DNA of 33,481 nucleotides from Bacilli bacterium (lineage in GTDB: Bacteria > Bacillota_I > Bacilli_A > RF39 > UBA660), in contig CAAGQJ010000049.1 in NCBI GenBank assembly GCA_900772095.1, positions 1 through 33,481 on the forward strand, in the 5' to 3' direction. A program made the position numbers and the translations under genes. The notes beneath the pieces were generated by a model. It did not search any database. It had not been told where the DNA came from and saw nothing but the letters and a program-made list of their open reading frames with translations. Shown piece by piece: positions 31,232 to 33,481 of this stretch; position 1 is the first letter of the stretch, and the number at the start of each line of letters is the position of its first letter.

Positions 31232-32212
31232 ATGTTAATTCTTACTAAGTCTATTCTATCTTTAATGATAGGTTTTTTATCTGCAGTTATTGTAGGTTTA
31301 ATTTTAATTCCTTTATTAAAGAGAATTAACTTCGGACAAAAAATTAGCGAGTATGTTGGGGAATCACATAGAAAAAAAGAAGGAACCCCAACAATGGGAG
31401 GTTTAATATTTATTATTCCCACTATCTTTGGTATCCTATACTTAGTTTTAAGCGGTAAAATAGAAATGACTTATAACTTAATGATTGTTTTAATAGTCTT
31501 TGTTTTATATGCATTTTTAGGTTTCTTAGATGATTATACGAGTATCAAAAGAGGAAAAAACCAAGGTTTAACAGTATCTCAAAAATTCTTAGGACAAGTA
31601 GTAATAGCACTTATATTCTTTGCTATTTATATGAAATATAACGGTAACACTAATTTTACTGTAACTACTTTAGGAATTGATTTTGATATGGGTTTCTTTT
31701 ATGGAATTTACATATTACTCCTTCTAGTAGGATTTTCTAACGCTGTTAATTTGACAGATGGGTTAGATGGATTAGCCGGAGGCTTATCCGCAATTGCTTT
31801 TATTGCATATGCTCTTATCGCAATTTTTATCGGACAAGAAGATATGGGTATATTTTGTTTCGTTTTAGTTGGAGCATTATTTGGATTTTTAATGTTTAAT
31901 GGTTATCCTGCCAGAGTTTTTATGGGAGATACCGGTTCATTAGCACTAGGAGCAGTACTTGCAACCGTTGCAATTTTAACTAGAAGAGAAATTACAGTTT
32001 TTGTAGTAGGATTTGTTTTCTGTGTTGAAACACTAAGCTTGATGATTCAAGTATTCTGGTATAGAAAAACAAAAAAAAGAGTATTTTTAATGACACCTAT
32101 CCATCATCACTTTGAAAAGAAAGGCTATGAAGAACCCGATATAGTTAAAGCTTTTTGGATGGTTGGCATTATTTGCTCATTACTTGGTATATTTTTTGCA
32201 GTATGGATTTAA
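31232..32212 (+). CDS. mraY: Phospho-N-acetylmuramoyl-pentapeptide transferase
   Basis: MraY transfers phospho-MurNAc-pentapeptide from UDP to undecaprenyl phosphate, forming lipid I. The 326 aa protein has about ten transmembrane helices and all main family motifs: SHRKKEGTPTMGGL (cytoplasmic loop 1), LGFLDDYTSIKR (Asp pair DD), NLTDGLDGLAGG (Mg site), VFMGDTGSLALG, and TPIHHHFEKKG (HHH motif). The longer frame to 31196 is not used; ATG 31232 follows AAGGTGAAAG. murE, murD and murG, usually near it, are not in this window up to the right edge. Confidence 0.97.
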   Translation: MLILTKSILSLMIGFLSAVIVGLILIPLLKRINFGQKISEYVGESHRKKEGTPTMGGLIFIIPTIFGILYLVLSGKIEMTYNLMIVLIVFVLYAFLGFLDDYTSIKRGKNQGLTVSQKFLGQVVIALIFFAIYMKYNGNTNFTVTTLGIDFDMGFFYGIYILLLLVGFSNAVNLTDGLDGLAGGLSAIAFIAYALIAIFIGQEDMGIFCFVLVGALFGFLMFNGYPARVFMGDTGSLALGAVLATVAILTRREITVFVVGFVFCVETLSLMIQVFWYRKTKKRVFLMTPIHHHFEKKGYEEPDIVKAFWMVGIICSLLGIFFAVWI

Positions 32213-32230
32213 GACTTTTAGTCTTTTTTT
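32210..32230 (+). terminator. Short intrinsic terminator after mraY
   Basis: AAGACT (32211-32216) and AGTCTT (32220-32225) form a 6 bp stem with a TTT loop overlapping the mraY stop, followed by T's to 32230. The stem is small, so it may only reduce read-through into the SpoVE gene. Confidence 0.6.
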
Positions 32231-32264
32231 TATTATAAAGAATAAAATTATATAGGTGAATTAT

Positions 32265-33350
32265 ATGCAAAATAAATATAGAAAGTTGCTATTTATATCA
32301 ATGACTCTACTTGTTATTATTGGTATCATTATGATTTATTCTGCTTCATATATATGGGCTGATTACAAATTTTCTGATGCATTTAAATACGTTAAACAAC
32401 AATTAATTTTTGCATGCCTAGGTTTTATATTTATAAAAATTCTAGTTAATATTAATTACAAAACTTTTTATAATAAATCTAATTTAATTTTATTAATCTG
32501 TTTTATTCTATTAGTATTAGTTATAATTCCAGGAATTGGTGTAATTAGGAATGGTTCTAGAAGTTGGTTTGGCATAGGTTCTTTCGGGGTTCAACCCAGC
32601 GAAGCAGCTAAACTTGGACTTATAATTTTTGCATCCAAATACTTAGAAAATAATAATAGAATTGTAAAAGATATAAAAAAAGGAGTACTACCTATACTAC
32701 TTGTAACCTTATTATTCTTTGGACTTATTATGCTTCAACCAGATTTTGGTACCGGAGTAATACTTGTTATGACCATAGTATTACTTTTATTCGTAGCGGG
32801 TGTTGACATGAAATTCTTTTACATACTAGGCACTATCGGGGTAGTAGGAGTAATAGGGCTTATCGCTATTGCCCCTTATAGATTAGCAAGAATAACTTCA
32901 TATTTAAATCCATGGCTTGACCCTTTAGGAAGTGGTTTTCAAATTATTCAAAGCCTATACGCCATAGGACCAGGAGGTCTATTAGGTTTTGGATTTCTTA
33001 ACTCTAGACAAAAACACTTTTATTTGCCAGAACCACAAACAGACTTCATATTTGCTATAATATGCGAAGAATTCGGAGTAGTAGGAGCCCTAGTAGTTAT
33101 AATTCTCTTTTTCCTAATTTGTTATTCAGGAATAAAACTTGCCATAAACGAAGAAAACTTATTTAAAAAATATTTAATTTTTGGCGTTATTTTTCAAATG
33201 ATATTTCAAACAATATTAAACTTATCAGTAGTAGTAGGATTAATACCAGTAACAGGTGTTACACTTCCATTTATTAGTTATGGAGGTTCATCGTTATTAA
33301 TTAGTATGATTAGTATTGGACTTGTTTTATGTGTTAGTAGAGAACAATAA
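32265..33350 (+). CDS. spoVE: SpoVE/FtsW-family lipid II-linked peptidoglycan polymerase (SEDS)
   Basis: SEDS proteins polymerise glycan strands from lipid II together with a class B PBP. The 361 aa protein has about ten membrane helices and the SEDS motifs GSRSWFGIG, QPSEAAKLGLI, MLQPDFGTG (with the essential Asp region), PWLDPLGSGFQIIQSLYAIGPG and FISYGGSSLL. The N-terminal IMIYSASYIWADYKFSDAF and KHFYLPEPQTDFIFAI are strikingly close to B. subtilis SpoVE (366 aa) rather than to longer FtsW proteins. Start ATG 32265 after AGGTGA; GTG 32256 overlaps the SD. The likely partner is the SpoVD-like PBP 2 kb upstream. Whether it serves cortex synthesis, division or both cannot be told here. Confidence 0.88.
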   Translation: MQNKYRKLLFISMTLLVIIGIIMIYSASYIWADYKFSDAFKYVKQQLIFACLGFIFIKILVNINYKTFYNKSNLILLICFILLVLVIIPGIGVIRNGSRSWFGIGSFGVQPSEAAKLGLIIFASKYLENNNRIVKDIKKGVLPILLVTLLFFGLIMLQPDFGTGVILVMTIVLLLFVAGVDMKFFYILGTIGVVGVIGLIAIAPYRLARITSYLNPWLDPLGSGFQIIQSLYAIGPGGLLGFGFLNSRQKHFYLPEPQTDFIFAIICEEFGVVGALVVIILFFLICYSGIKLAINEENLFKKYLIFGVIFQMIFQTILNLSVVVGLIPVTGVTLPFISYGGSSLLISMISIGLVLCVSREQ

Positions 33351-33366
33351 TTATGTAAATATAAAC

Positions 33367-33391
33367 AAAAAAAGTTCTATTTCTAGAACTT
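33367..33391 (-). terminator. Intrinsic terminator of tRNA-Pro (minus strand)
   Basis: TAGAACTT (33384-33391) and AAGTTCTA (33372-33379) form an 8 bp stem with a 4 nt loop. On the minus strand it is followed by seven T's (33373-33367). It lacks a T-tract on the plus strand. Confidence 0.75.
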
Positions 33392-33403
33392 AATTGACTT
33401 TAA

Positions 33404-33480
33404 TGGTCGGGAAGACAGGATTTGAACCTGCAACCCCTTGGTCCCAAACCAAGTGCTCTACCAAGTTGAGCCACTTCCCG
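33404..33480 (-). tRNA. tRNA-Pro (anticodon TGG)
   Basis: This is a 77 nt cloverleaf on the minus strand with encoded CCA (33406-33404). Acceptor arms CGGGAAG / CTTCCCG are perfect. The anticodon stem CTTGG/CCAAG encloses loop TTTGGGA (TGG, plus-strand 33446-33444). The T arm contains GGTTCAAATCC. The gene is complete, with its 5' end 1 nt inside the window edge; its promoter is outside. Confidence 0.96.
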
Positions 33481-33481
33481 A

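Overview
This window is very AT-rich bacterial chromosome using the standard code: Trp is TGG, and TGA serves as a stop, for example in the smr, gerM and tdk genes. Gene content, full-length Shine-Dalgarno (SD) sites (AGGAGG or GGTGAT) and intrinsic terminators point to a low-GC Bacillota of the class Bacilli. My inference is an uncultured gut-type lineage close to the Erysipelotrichales or Mollicutes relatives. The species cannot be named from the sequence. Almost all of the window is ordinary chromosome. The only mobile-type trace is the tail of an Rpn-family nuclease/transposase gene at the left edge.

Layout. 1-5700: Rpn tail, topA, a YgjP-type metallohydrolase, an amidoligase-like protein with helical repeats and a small partner, and a SpoU-type RNA methyltransferase. 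5700-8600: rimM, trmD, an unknown gene, a PfkB-family sugar kinase and a small Smr-domain protein. 8600-12480: a sporulation-rich stretch with sspI, lemA, tRNA-Lys, rpmG, efp, spoIIIAH, gerE, gerM and tRNA-Arg. 12500-14800: a TsaC/Sua5 threonylcarbamoyl-AMP synthase and an RNase J-type protein with a degenerate metal site. 14800-16660: two minus-strand genes of unknown function, one a membrane protein and one an HExxH protein. 16750-20740: thymidine kinase, pyruvate phosphate dikinase and an unknown protein. 20740-25720: the arginine deiminase operon arcA-arcB-arcC plus a DcuC/YfcC-type transporter. 25720-28110: a transglutaminase-like protein and a CBS-domain manganese pyrophosphatase. 28440-33350: SpoVD-like PBP, HD-domain protein, mraY and SpoVE/FtsW-like flippase. 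A minus-strand tRNA-Pro closes the window.

The most informative result is that six genes match endospore proteins: SspI, SpoIIIAH, GerE, GerM, SpoVD and SpoVE. Three of them carry upstream sequences that fit the expected sporulation sigma factors: sigma-G for sspI, sigma-E for spoIIIAH and sigma-K for gerE. The lineage is therefore probably a spore former, or a recent descendant of one. spoIIIAH stands alone behind efp, where Bacillus subtilis carries the whole spoIIIA operon.

Metabolism read from the window includes ATP production from arginine (deiminase, carbamoyltransferase, carbamate kinase, antiporter) and a pyrophosphate-linked pair (pyruvate phosphate dikinase and regulated Mn-pyrophosphatase). 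Two intergenic stretches are bracketed by a consensus vegetative promoter and an intrinsic terminator but hold no ORF, and are candidate small RNAs. A third stretch, before spoVD, is rich in nested hairpins.
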